DNA of 64,000 nucleotides, from positions 35,221,426-35,285,425 of the forward strand of contig OX392534.1 of the NCBI GenBank assembly GCA_947623455.1, given 5' to 3'. This stretch comes from Mimachlamys varia (lineage: Eukaryota; Mollusca; Bivalvia; Pectinida; Pectinidae). Each line of letters starts with the position of its first letter. Positions within the stretch are counted from its first letter, which is position 1. This document shows, one piece after another, positions 11,517 to 23,019 of the stretch. The position numbers and the translations under genes are program-made. The notes beneath the pieces are model-generated. The model did no database searches. It saw nothing but the letters and a program-made list of their open reading frames with translations, and was not told the DNA's origin.

Positions 11517-13261
11517 TCAGGGTACTGCAGATAACACGGACCAGCAATAGGACGCTTGAATCTTCTGCACACTACTATTGTACTGAAAATCAGACCAGGT
11601 CCCATCGTCCTGACACACTGTCTGATAGCAATGTTCATTATAGAATAGGATGACAGCATGCGATCCAACAGTATTCCCAGTCTGCTTGATCAAAACTCCA
11701 CTGTCAACTGATTGACGCACTGGACAAGCAGCTGTACCAATAGAACAACATGAAATTCAATCTTATTTCAAAAATAATGACAATAATGTCAACCATTGAA
11801 CATAATTGCCTCCTCTTTTGTTAATTTTGGCAATTAAACATGTGTCAGAATTAAATATGCCAGTGGAACAGTGTTACAATGTACTTAAGCTAGAATTAAC
11901 GTAAGTGCCTACGCTTGCTCTTTAAACAATGTTGGTAAAGGTTTAAGTGCAATAGTGGAATCAATTTAGATTTTGAAGACCCATTGATCTTCGATATAAA
12001 TTCCATTAGACTTTGATAAACAAACTTGATCAAAATTTCTAAACATGTGATATTGATGCTGGTTTGAGTTTCTTTTTTTTTACTTAATCTGCATGTTAAC
12101 ATTTTAATAATGATATCCTGTTGGTAAACTTACTGATTGGTTTACAGGAAGTGTTGAATTGATTCCATTCCTCATTTTCCTGGCATTGCACTGACTCTGG
12201 CCCAATCAGCTTATAACCTCTCGGGCACGTGAACGAAACATTACATGTCGAATACGAGAGAAGAAACCCGTTGTCTATGCTCGGAATCGTCAAAGCACAG
12301 CCTGAAATAAATTTATATTATATAAGAAGCTTACACAAAATTGTCTTTTATACATGAAGGTTTCATATATATGTAATTTAATCTTGCTTGAAACAAGTTT
12401 TTTTTATTGGTTTAACAAATGTTGTTATCAGCCCATAATGTAAAAACAGGAGGTCGCCGTTTATAACGTCAATAAATTGTATTTTCGCTGGATATAGATT
12501 GCATTATAACTTTCCTGCTACTTTATCTGAACATAATCTACAACATAATTAGCTAATGGGACAAAAGACAGGAGTGTAATCTCATCATTAACCGCTTCAC
12601 AGTTTATTTAGAGCTAGTACACTCCGGTTTTTTGTGTTATACCTCCATAACATGAAAAATAGATTCAAGTAAATCCTTAAATAGAAGAGATACCCTAATC
12701 GATTAAAGGTAACATTTCCCTAGGCCCGACTCAAAATATATAACAGATTTTATAATCAAAAGACAAATTCAAAGCCAAAGTCAAATTTTTCGTGTTATTC
12801 ATATGTTGTGTATTCATTTTAACTTGACAATGGGCAACAAGAATAACAAAATAAAGAATTGTAAATAATCTTAATTTTATAAGCCAGTAAAATTAGCACA
12901 AAGAGTGTCGTTTCGAGTGAAAGGCATGGTGATAAAAATATGTTTTACCTGTGGTTTTCGTATATCCAAATATCCCCCCATACGTTGTAACCAGTTTTGT
13001 AGAATACATGTTACACGTCTTTGTTTGGGAGTCGTACACGAAAGAAGCACATTGACACTTGTACTGAAGGCAGTATGTCCCACACCACATCTTGTTCTTC
13101 ACATTGTGTTTGGTCTCCAGTAGATGTTGACTGTAAGGGGATATCGAGTACAGGTAATCTCTTCTGAAATATCTCCCAATAACCGTTCCGTGGATTTCAA
13201 GTATCCAGTATGTCATTACCAACACAGAGACATTGATGGTGTTCTTCCATAGTGATTGCAT
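11517..13261 (-). CDS. secreted PAN-CCP-CCP protein, copy 1
   Basis: Three exons: 13261-12949, 12301-12134 and 11731-11517 (stop TGA), with GT-AG borders and both introns phase 1; the product is 231 residues. Residues 1-25 (INVSVLVMTYWILEIHG) form a signal peptide. About 30-95 is a PAN/apple-like domain with MWCGTYCLQYKCQC and ASFVYDSQTKTC. About 105-160 is a CCP domain (GCALT, VSFTC, VQC, EEW, TSC). About 162-231 is a second CCP-like domain (ACPV, NEHC, VCQDDGTWS, SYC). PAN and CCP modules bind protein or carbohydrate, so an extracellular recognition or matrix role is likely; the ligand is unknown. The PAN part and the first CCP each have an odd number of Cys (five), which suggests an inter-domain disulfide. 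Unlike copies 2-4, intron 2 is only about 400 bp and the C-terminus reads VQKIQASYC. Confidence 0.85.
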
Positions 13262-14091
13262 ATTCCTCCGTCTTCGTTTGGTAACTTTGAAACAGTATCA
13301 GTTTCTTAATTACTTGACAATTGTGCGACTAATAGCGTTGTATCTGAACGACTAGTAGACCTGCGCGTGACCCTCGTGTCTTGAACACTGCAACCTATGT
13401 ACTGTTGCATATTTATTTCTGATTTAAGTGTACATAAATGTTTTTTATCCATTGTTCAAGCACGTGTAGTGGGGACGGGCTTAGTTAATACACGTGACCG
13501 GGGAAGAACAATATATGAAGGCGGAGTCGCGAGTTTACAGATGGTTGGTGGGTCAGAGATATCAAGATGCATGTAATTGCATGTGAAGTATGTTTCATTG
13601 AGGGTTGGACAAGGTAAGAGGTGGTTTTGTAATTCAATGTAGCCTTGCTACGTGACTGGCTAGACTTGTATGCTAGGCCACGCTCATCTGTCGTTAGAAA
13701 ATATATTGTTTGATGGATGAGGACTGTATTTTTTTCCATTCATTTTATTCGTTTTCAGACCTTGTGTTCTGTTACTCTGAATTGTTGAATAATTCCATAA
13801 TAAAACGGTAGATGATATCAAAATTACATTGTATAATGATATAAGTGAAGAATCAATGTACATCTGATATGCGGTTTCCAGTTACAAGCGTGTTGTCTAT
13901 AGTATAAAATACTTATGAAAACATACCAGTTTCGTAAGCATTTTGTCGAACGACATATAAATCATCCATTCCTGCACATTCTTTGACAATTATTGTCAGA
14001 CAGTCAGATTGTGTGTTTTTAAAAGTTTGTATGCATGACGGCTGAACTTTCATAGCACTATGGAAGTTAAAAAGAAAGACTTTCAATTCTC

Positions 14092-14350
14092 ATGTGCTTA
14101 CATGTTGTGATGGCAATTATGACTGGGTTATCATTTCTTATTTACTTGGATGTGACCAAAATTAATATTGCGGGTGTCGTCGATGACGCAGAACACGCTT
14201 ACTCTTTCGAATCACCTAGTCTTATTCTCTTGTACTTTTACAAGGGTCTCGATGTAAATATTTCCTTTTTGTTCACTTTTTGCGCTTACTCGATTTTGAG
14301 ATCAGATTATGATTTTGTTGACGCGTTGATATTCTCTAATTATTTATTAT
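14092..14350 (+). repeat. dispersed repeat DR-A in unit 1
   Basis: Contains TTACTTGGATGTGACC, GCGGGTGTCGTCGATGACGC, TTACTCTTTCGAATCACC, then TTGAGATCAGATTATGATTT. It matches 21764-22000, 29327-29590 and 63830-64000. The 100-codon frame through it is not conserved in the other copies (the 21764 copy is cut short), so it is not called as a gene. Confidence 0.75.
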
Positions 14351-15449
14351 TCTCATATGATGGTATATGTGAAATAAGAACGAAAATGTATTAAGGGCTT
14401 GCCATGGAGAAAACTCAATTTGACGAAGAGGTAAGATAATATGTGGAAAAAAGGATATCGATTCAATACGATTTAAAAGTCTATCGATTAATAGAATCCA
14501 ATAAACAAAGAAAACTGCATTTCAATCATTGATAATTTGCGTTCAATAAAATTGATCAATTTTGAAATATTTATTGTCACATTATTACTTTATACACAAA
14601 CAATGTGCATTTCATTAAAATTATGTTCTGATGATTTTTTATAATTAGTTCAGTATTTTCATATTATTTTCATCAGCTTCCAAGGTCGTCGAGTGCATTG
14701 TTGCAATCAACAATCAAAGAACTGCACTTAAAGAGTATATATTACTCCGCGCGTCTGGTGGTGTATACCTTTACGCCTGTGTGGTGCCTTGTTACCATCA
14801 TCATCAGAAGAGCACTGCAATACCGGGTCTTCTTTGTGCTGACAATTATTGGACACTTCCTATTCCCTCCAAGATATAATAAACGCAATTGCTTTTCTAA
14901 CAGAGTCAGAACTGAGAAAGAAGTATCATTCATATCATCTCAGTATCATTTGAACTCATTTGTAGACAGTTAATCACTTTTGATTTTGTGTATATTTGAA
15001 TTCGTGAACTTGCCATGTAAATTTCATTTTCATTTTCGAATTCTATTTTAAGAACGTACATGTAGAAATTTATTGTGTTTGGAATTTTGTGAAGGATTTT
15101 ATTATAAAACGATAAAGGTATCAACTGTATAATGATATGGGTGAAGAATTATTTGGCTTGTGATATGCAGTTTACGCTGCAAGATAGATGTCAATCCTTG
15201 TTGAAAAAAACATGTCAGTGTCGTAAGTATTTTATTCTGAAGACATATAAAAACATTCCTGTCCTTTTTGTGAATAAACATGGGTCTGACGAAGAGATGG
15301 CATGTCTTTGGCAGATTGTATGCATGGCGGCGATATTGTACTTTTATATAAACACAGTTTAAATAGTTTAAATCTCTGTTTGTTTGTTTCATAAAATCAC
15401 ACTAAAATTACAATGATAATCAAGAAAGGTTGGTTTTGTTTAGGTAGAA

Positions 15450-17600
15450 ATTTTGCAAAACATATGATATCTCTATCAGCGACATTATTAACTGGAATCT
15501 GTTTTGCGTATGTAAATCGGCATATCCGCTAGCTGTCAAATCGCTGGTATCTTTCTTTATCTATTATAATGATCTGCCAATTTTCGTTTAAATTATGACA
15601 CTACCAGCTACATGTGTACACTGTATCAATCTCGTAGGGTTTTTTTTAAGAAAGATGATCCTTTAGCTAATTTAAACAAATATGAAATTATGCTGACAAT
15701 ATGCAAGATAAAATTATTAATGCGATATCTCGAATAGACAAAATAAGACAGGAACTGAAAAAAAATAGCACACCAATTGTTTTGGCGCCAGTCATGAAAG
15801 ACACGTTTCAGCAATCACTGGAATCAAATTTTTGATGTTTTAGAGAGAAAGAAACGGATTTTACCTGACTGAATTGATAGTAAACGGTTGGATATAATGA
15901 TAATACCATTTTTTTAAACAACACCATTTCAAGTTTCAAGATTTTATTAACACCAAGCGTACAACTTATAGAACAACGTATATACATTTGACATATTTGC
16001 ACTGCTACCTTATTATACTGACAATATATAATAGCATTATATACATGATTCTATGGTAATTGTTCTTTTTGTTACAATACAATGTTTTGTTTTTTCTTAG
16101 AAGTACAGGTACGATATTTGCTATCAATTTTGTGAAATGGTTGTTTACAAAACAATACAATATACCACAATTAATGAGAATCACTGTCATCTGACAACTC
16201 TTACTATAGCAATGCTCTAACTACTGAATTAACCATGTGGACTCGACACATATAGGGAAGCGTTTAACATAACACCATTAACACACAAATACAAGTAATG
16301 TATAGTATTTATGAACAATATATATTTTCTTTCAAAATCTACATTATGTACATGACTGATTTCATATCTTCTCATAACGGTGTCTCTAAGTGAATATTAA
16401 AGACTAAATATGGTTAGACTAGCCCCGGTTTACATGTTAGAGAATGCAAAAAAAATATCAGTATTGAATACAGTTCATGTATATATATGTACTTTAAGTC
16501 AACGATCGGGTAACGGTCGATTTATTGGATACGATTGACATTTTGTGGGTTTTTGTTTTAAGTAACAACACTCAGGAGATCAATTATGTCAAAAATATAA
16601 AATAAAACGTAGTAAAATTGTCCTGTAAAAGTGTTTATTTTCGCGGGTGTTTAATTTCACGATTTCGTTACGTAAACTATACGCGTGGGGGTAATTTGAA
16701 AGCAAAAATCAGTACGAGTTGCTTCCCTTGATTACTGATTTGAGATGACAGCGAACACGTGGCCTTCTGTCAGTGCCGTATTAAATTACCTGTGTATCTA
16801 ACAATAAAAATTGAACACATTTTATCAGGATGATGTGTTATTTTTCCGCATAGCGATCGACAGGCTAATTAAACCCATGGGTATGGTCTATAAGGAGTAC
16901 AATTCAGAATTTGGTCATATTCAGTTAACTGGTGACAGGGCCGTGACTTGAAATATGTCCAACCAATAATAACTTTCGCGTAATTAGCGTAAAGTCCCAC
17001 TCTCGTGTAAAATTTCCACGTTTAAAGTATCTTCTTCTGTGTCATTAAAATTCCTTTGATTCTATCATTCAACGCGTCAACGTATAGCCAAAATGGAACA
17101 CTTTCGAGATTTTTTGTCAATTTTGTGTACACTTGCAATTATGATCAAGTTTATTAATGATAATGCTTATATTGATGAATGAGAGAAACGTCATATCGTT
17201 TAGCAAACCAGTCGTCGATCTATGTATATATGGTATGACAGAACGTTTATTGGGCACGGGCACGCAGTTGGGCGCTGGGTCATGATAAGAGGATAACGGA
17301 TTTGAATCACGTAACAGCTTTTTGAACGAGATACGTTGCATGTTCGAGTCTACCCAGCTGTAAATGTGTACGCTCAATACAGCCCTTGTTGTATGCTTTC
17401 TAGAGAGTTGAAACAGATATCGAGCTTGTTTCAACGAAAAATGATTTTGGTTTCAATGGAACTTCGTATTATTGTTATTCAAATATTACCTTTGATTCAG
17501 TTGAAAAAAATAGTCGCAATTTTGCTCTCGAAAGAGTTCGTGAGTTGTTATGAAACGTGACGGCATATAGAACCTGACGTAGGCATACAAATCAAACAAT
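15450..17600. other. array 1 spacer, no gene recognised
   Basis: Long non-coding spacer upstream of gene copy 1. It is almost identical to 23020-25160 in unit 2 and is less similar in unit 3. Minus-strand frames such as 17117-17434 recur in unit 2 only because the DNA is duplicated; they contain no domain. Confidence 0.55.
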
Positions 17601-17609
17601 TTCGTCACA

Positions 17610-17900
17610 GCGTAACATTTAATCGAATTCCAGGGGCTGTCATTATATTCAAGAAATTATTATTGTGATAATTAGAACATTTTGAACATGCAAACACCCA
17701 GACATGGGTTCCTATTAATACAAACATCCCGACATGGGAAATAAACAATATTTTACAACAAGGAGCAGAAATAAAACTAGTGAGACGAGCCGGGCACGAA
17801 CCCCGAGACATCTAGATGATGGAGCCAGGACGTTAGCACCAGGCCAAAGGTCCGAACCAGTTGATCTGGTTTGTAATTTCCTGATATTGTTATGCAAGGT
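17610..17900 (-). mobile_element. tRNA-derived SINE-like element in unit 1
   Basis: On the minus strand a tRNA-like head reads GGCCTGGTGCTAACGTCCTG (A-box region), then CATCATCTAGATGTC, then GGGGTTCGTGCCCGGCTCG (B-box GGTTCGTGCCC). It is followed by a roughly 150-bp AT-rich body toward lower coordinates, including a duplicated CCCAGACATGGG / CCCGACATGGG word. The second copy is in unit 2 (25190-25480); it is absent at the matching place in unit 3 (33305). Confidence 0.65.
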
Positions 17901-18810
17901 CGCGTCTCCACGTAACAGAGTTCACGTCTGCATAATCATAACGTAAACATGATTCTAACTCAGTGCCTGGTGCTTCCAACTCTATTATTTTGCGTGAATA
18001 TAAGTAATAAAAAAACTAATATTATTATCTCATTTTGAAACTTGATGACTACAACTCCCGTAAGACTGCTGAACGGTACGTAACTTCATGAACATCGGAT
18101 GGTAGCTGAACTTGTAATGTTCCGAGTGTAGAAGTACTTACAGGTCATGTAAATTGGTCTCTTTTGAATACTCTGTATCTTCATACCTATTGGTATATGA
18201 TGTAGTTCAGGGTATTGCAGATAACAGGGACCCGCAGTAGGACACTGTAGTCATGCTACTATTGTACTGTAAATCAGACCAAGTCCCATCGTCCTGACAC
18301 ACTGTCTGAAAGCAATGTTCATTATAGAATAGGAAGACAGCATGCGATCCAACAGTATTCCCAGTCTGCTTGATCAAAACTCCACTGTCAACTGATTGAC
18401 GCATTGGACAAGCTGTACCAATAGAACAACATGAAATTCAACTTTATTTAAAAAATAATGACACTAATGTCAACTTTTAAACATAATTGTGTCCCCTTGT
18501 GTCTCTGTCAATAAAACACGTGTCAGAATTAAATATGCTTGTTTACTCTTCTGCTTCACAAATAGTCTGTTGTACAGTGACAAGTGGAACAAGGTTACTT
18601 AAGGTAGATTTAACGAAAGCGCACTTTCACCGTTGGTAATGTTATTTGTTCAATAGTTGAATCAATAGAGGAAAATACATTATGTATTACTATTACTTTA
18701 CATGTAAAATGATTAAAAACTACCTTATAAAGTATGAGAGACAAACAGATTTAATGCTGAATAAACGAAGATAGCCGAAACGACATGGAATAGAAACGTG
18801 AATATTGTAG

Positions 18811-19024
18811 TGGAATGGTAGTGGTAAAGGTGTGCCGACATTCTACCACAAGCCCTCCACCTTCTGGTTACGAGTTCAAAACCCAAGTGGGGCAGTTGCC
18901 AGGTAATGACCGTTGGTCTGTGGTTATTATCGGGGTACTCCAGCTTTCCCCCACCTCTAATACCTGAACGTCCTTAAATGACCTCGGTTGTTAATTGGAA
19001 AAAACAAAATAAACCAAACCAAAC
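18811..19024 (+). mobile_element. tRNA-derived SINE in intron 2 of copy 2
   Basis: Head TGGTAGTGGTAAAGGTGTG (A-box type) and GAGTTCAAAACCC (B-box type). The conserved body includes GGGGTACTCCAGCTTTCCCC and CGTCCTTAAATGACC, and the tail AAACAAAATAAACCAAACCA is A-rich. It lies antisense to the host gene. The same family occurs at 26386-26600, 34200-34626 and 59611-59793. Confidence 0.8.
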
Positions 19025-19236
19025 TTTACCCCAGTGGAATACCGATCGACATTTAAAAGATGTATCTAGCTCTAGTTAAAGGATTGGTATCAGTGTTATC
19101 TGAAACAAAATCCAAGGATTCTTGGGTTAAAGCGAAGTCAATATTATTTAAAATCATAATTATATTTTGGCATTGCTACTTACAACCGGAAAGGCAAATA
19201 TCTTTCATGCATCACTTTTTTCCTTTCAAGTTAATT

Positions 19237-19406
19237 AAGGATTAACTTTCTATTTTGTTTAGGTTATCGGGGGATAACTACAATGGAAAACGGGTAAATT
19301 CAATAACCGGTAGTGTATAATTTACCCGTTTTCCGGTTATTGAATTTACCCGTTTTTCATTGTAGTTATCCCCCGATAACCTAAACAAAATAGAAAGTTT
19401 ATCCTT
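19237..19406. repeat. foldback hairpin with about 74-bp arms in intron 2 of copy 2
   Basis: The left arm (19237-19310) starts AAGGATTAACTTTC and contains TTATCGGGGGATAACTAC. The right arm (19333-19406) is its reverse complement with only a few mismatches, and the spacer is 22 nt. Part of the spacer (TTTACCCGTTTTCC) copies the arm again. It is a MITE-like foldback; the primary transcript of the gene would form the hairpin. Confidence 0.85.
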
Positions 19407-19655
19407 ATATTTACAGTATCTTTCTGTGAAATGTTCGTAACTATTTTGTTCATTTAAGTCAAATCTTCGGACACAGATTTCATTTCAAAACTAATAAACG
19501 TGGGAATGGTTCAATAAATGTAACAACATTTGCAAGCTCCGCCCACGTTTATTGTTGGTGACGTCACACAATTGTGTTTCAAACTGTAGGATTTGCATAG
19601 CTCCGCCCACATGTATTGTTATCGAGTGAATGTCAGTGTAGACTGTAAATATATG
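19407..19655. repeat. remainder of an intron-2 insertion with two CTCCGCCCAC motifs
   Basis: Two copies of GCTCCGCCCAC(G/A)TTTATTG-type sequence (about 19535 and 19600). Together with the hairpin this block is present in units 2 and 3 but missing in copy 4, where flanking TTTCAAATTAAATGAATTC runs directly into ACAAATGCGAAAAACAAACT. Confidence 0.55.
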
Positions 19656-20273
19656 AAATTAAACAAATGCGAAAAACAAACTGTGTAAATGATTTTCTGT
19701 TGGGCTGTTATTTATTGTTTGTTCAAATTATGGATATTTAAGATGTTTGGGTCTAATTTATGGTTTGCATATTTTCTTATATTTCACTTTTGACTCCGAA
19801 TAAACCTCATTGAATGCTGGGCTTTTTTTCCGTACCGATGCACTATGAAAGTGGAACATTATCTTGATTTCCACGACTGCTGTAAAGATTTTGAAGACCC
19901 GTTAATCTTTTATATAAATTCCATTAGACATTGTTAAACAAACTTGATATCAGTAAGGTGACTTAGCTGTAAACAGATTTGTCCGAAAGGAAAGCAAATT
20001 CATCAAAATCTCTCAACATGTAATATTGATGCTGGTTTGATTTGTTTTCTAATTATTCTTCATGACAACATTTTAATGATGATATCATGTAAGCAAACTT
20101 ACTGATTGGTTTACATGAAGTGTTGAATTGATTCCATTCCTCGTTGTCCTGGCATTGTACTGACTCAGCCCCAATCAGCTTATAACCTCTCGGGCACGTG
20201 AACGAAACATTGCATGTCGAATACGAGAGAAGAAACCCATTGTCTATGCTGGGAATCGTCAAAGCACAGCCTG

Positions 20274-20330
20274 AAATTTGTTTTTGAGAAAACCAAAGCG
20301 TCAACAAAACCATAATCCGAACACAAAATC
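20274..20330 (-). repeat. DR-A fragment next to the CCP exon acceptor (copy 2)
   Basis: CCAAAGCGTCAACAAAACCA and AATCCGAACACAAAATCAAT belong to DR-A. They lie a few bases upstream (in gene sense) of the exon 2 acceptor. Copies 3 (27790-27850) and 4 (35445-35510) share it; copy 1 lacks it. Confidence 0.7.
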
Positions 20331-21763
20331 AATAATAAATTTATATATCAGAATATTATGCAGTTGTCGTTTATGCTTGAAGGTTTCATATATATATATG
20401 TACCGCATAGGCACCTTAACCGATTAAAGGTGACATTTTCCTCGGCTTGACCCCAAATGTATTACAAACGTCATAATCATATTGTCGAATTGTTCGGGTC
20501 GTTCCTGTCGTATGTATTCTATGTGACTTGAAAATGGCGAATACCAATAACATAAATGAAATAATAAACAATTGTAAATAATCTTAGTTTTGATAAGCAG
20601 AACAATTAGCAGACAGAGTGTCGTTTCGAGCGAAAGGCGTGGTGATTTAAACATGTCTTACCTGTGATTTTCGTATATCCGAATATCCCACCGTGTTACA
20701 AGTCTTTGTTTGGGAGTCGTACACGAAAGAAGCACATTGACACTTGTACTGAAGGCAGTATGTTCCACACCACATCTTGTTCTTCACATTGTGTTTGGTC
20801 TCCAGTAGATGTTGACTGTAAGGGGATATCGAAAACAGGTAATCTCTTCTGAAATATCTCCCAATAACCGTTCCATAGATTTCAAGTATCCAGTTTGTCA
20901 TTACCAACACAGAGACATTGATGGTGTTCTTCAATAGTGATTGCATATTTCCCCCGTCCTCGTTTGGTAACTTTGAAATAGTATGACTTTCTTAATTACT
21001 TGACAATTGTGCAACTAATAGCGTTGCATCCGAACCACTAGTAGAACTGCGCGTGACCCTCGTGTCTTGAACACTGCAACCTATGTACTTATGCATACAT
21101 CTATATCTGATTTAACCGTGTACATAAATGTTGTTATCCGTTGTTCAAGCACGTGTAGTGGGGACGGGCTTAGTTAATACACGTGATCGGGAAGAACAAA
21201 CAATATACGAAGGCGGAGTCGCGAGTTTACAGATGGTTGGTGGGTAAGAGATATCAAGATGTTAATATAGCATGTGATTGTATGTGAAGTATGTTTCATT
21301 GAGGGTTGGACAAGCTAAGAGGTGGTTTTGTAATTCAATGATCGCCTTGCTACGTGACTGGCCAGACGAGTAAGCTAGGCCACGCTCATCTGTCGTTAGA
21401 AAATATATTGTTTGATGGATGAGGACTGTATTTTTTTCCAGTTATTTTATTCGTTTTCAGACCCTGTGTTCTGTTTCTCTGAATTGGTGAATAATTCCAT
21501 AATAAAACGGTAGTTGATATCAACATTACATTGTATAATGAAGAATCAATGTACATGTACATGTGATATGCAGTTTCCAGTGTTATCTATATATAAAATA
21601 CTTATGAAAACATACCAGTTTCGTAAGCATTTCATCGAAAGACATATAAAAGAAAGACATATAAAGACATTTTAAAAGTTTGTATGCATGGCGGCTGAAC
21701 TTTCATAGCACTATGGAAAATAAAAAGAAAGAGTTTCAATTATCATGTGCTTACTCGTTGTGA

Positions 21764-22000
21764 TTGTCAAAGATGACTCGGTTCTCATTTCTTGTTTACT
21801 TGGATGTGACCAAGATTAATATTGCGGGTGTCGTCGATGAAGCAGAAGACGCTTACTCTTTCGGCACACCTGGTCTTATTCTCTTGTACTTGTACAAGGG
21901 TCTCCATGTAAATCTGTCCTTTTTGTCCAGTTTTTTGTGCCTACTCGATTTTGAGATCAGATAATGATTTTGTTGGCGAGTCAGTATTATCTTATTATTT
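21764..22000 (+). repeat. dispersed repeat DR-A in unit 2
   Basis: Matches the unit 1 and unit 3 copies; contains GCGGGTGTCGTCGATGAAGC and GGCACACCTGGTCTTATTCT. It is part of the duplicated spacer, so it is not an independent insertion. Confidence 0.75.
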
Positions 22001-23019
22001 ATTATTCTCATATGATGGTGCATGTGAAATAAGAACCGAAATGTATTGAGGGCTTGCCATGGTGAACACTCAATTTGACGAAGAGGTAAGATTATATGTG
22101 GAAAAGGGATATCGATTCAATACGATTAAAAAGTCTATCGATTAATCAAACCCAATAAACAAAGAAAACTTGATTTCAATCATTGATAATTTGCGTTCAA
22201 TAAGATTGATCAATTTTGAAATATTAAGTGTAACATTATTAATTTATATACGAACAGTGTGCATTTTATTAAAATTATGTTCTGATAATTTTTCTATAAT
22301 TAGTTCAATATTTCATCTAATCATCAGCTTCCAAGGTCGTCGAGTGCATTGTTGCAATCACCAATCAAAGAACTGCTCTTGAAGAGTTTTTATTACTCCG
22401 CGCGTCTGGTGGTGTATACCTTTACGCGTGCTTGGTGCCTTGTTACCATCATCATCAGAAGAGCACTGCAATATCGGGTCTTCTTTGTGCTGACAATTAT
22501 TGGACACTTCCTGTTCCCTCCAAGATATAATAGACGTAATTGCTGTTCTCACAGAGTCAGAACTGAGAAAGAAGTATAATTCATATTATTTCAGTATCAT
22601 TTGAACTCATTTGTAGCAAGTTAATCACTTTTGCTTTTGTGTATATTTGAATTCGCGAACTTACCATGTAAATGTCATTCTCATTCTCGAATTCTATTTG
22701 AAGAATGTACATGTGGAAATTTATTGTGTGTGGAATTTTGTGAAGGATTTTATTATAAAACGATAAAGGTATCAACTGTATAATGATATAGGTGAAGAAT
22801 TAATAGGCTTGTGATATGCAGTTTACGCTTAAAGATAGATATCTATCCTTGTTGGAAAAACATGTCAGTGTCGTAAGCATTTTTTTTCTGAAGACATATA
22901 AAAACATTCCTGTCCTTTTTGTGGACAAACATGGGTCTGTTTGTTTGTTTCATAATATCACACTAAAATTACAATGATAATCAATAAAGGTTGGGTTTTC
23001 TTAGGTAGAAATTTTGCAA

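Larger units (their letters stand above)
10815..17990. repeat. array 1, unit 1 (about 7.2 kb)
   Basis: The unit starts at the TTGCGTGAATATAAGTA motif that recurs at 17990, 25568 and, with a change, 33380. It holds gene copy 1 (11517-13261, minus), an upstream spacer with a DR-A copy (14092-14350), the CTTCCAAGGTCGTCG segment (14676-14970), and a long spacer to 17600. A tRNA-like SINE lies at 17610-17900. The boundaries are a convenient phase of the tandem repeat, not proven breakpoints. Confidence 0.85.
18207..20946 (-). pseudogene. PAN-CCP-CCP gene, copy 2, frameshifted
   Basis: The same three exons as its neighbours: 20946-20662, 20270-20103 and 18412-18207. Exon 1 is 285 nt instead of 313. 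A 28-bp deletion inside the PAN domain removes the part after KTCN and shifts the frame (now CNTVGYSDIRKSQ). The intact donor then feeds exon 2 in the wrong phase, giving GCT GTG CTT followed by TGA, so the product would stop before the CCP domains. Exons 2 and 3 themselves are undamaged (CCP 168 nt; last exon ends SLLSAIP). If the deletion is real, the locus is a recent pseudogene or makes a secreted PAN-only fragment of about 98 residues. A sequencing or assembly error is the alternative. Confidence 0.8.

Noticed and set aside
14092..14394. 100-codon frame (MCLHVVMAIM...) upstream of gene copy 1, repeated in unit 3
   Set aside because: It lies in DR-A; the equivalent frame is cut in unit 2, and other DR-A copies are not open.
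17117..17434. 105-codon minus-strand frame duplicated at 24691-25008
   Set aside because: Conserved only because the two spacers are near-identical; no domain, no splice signals, and not maintained in unit 3.
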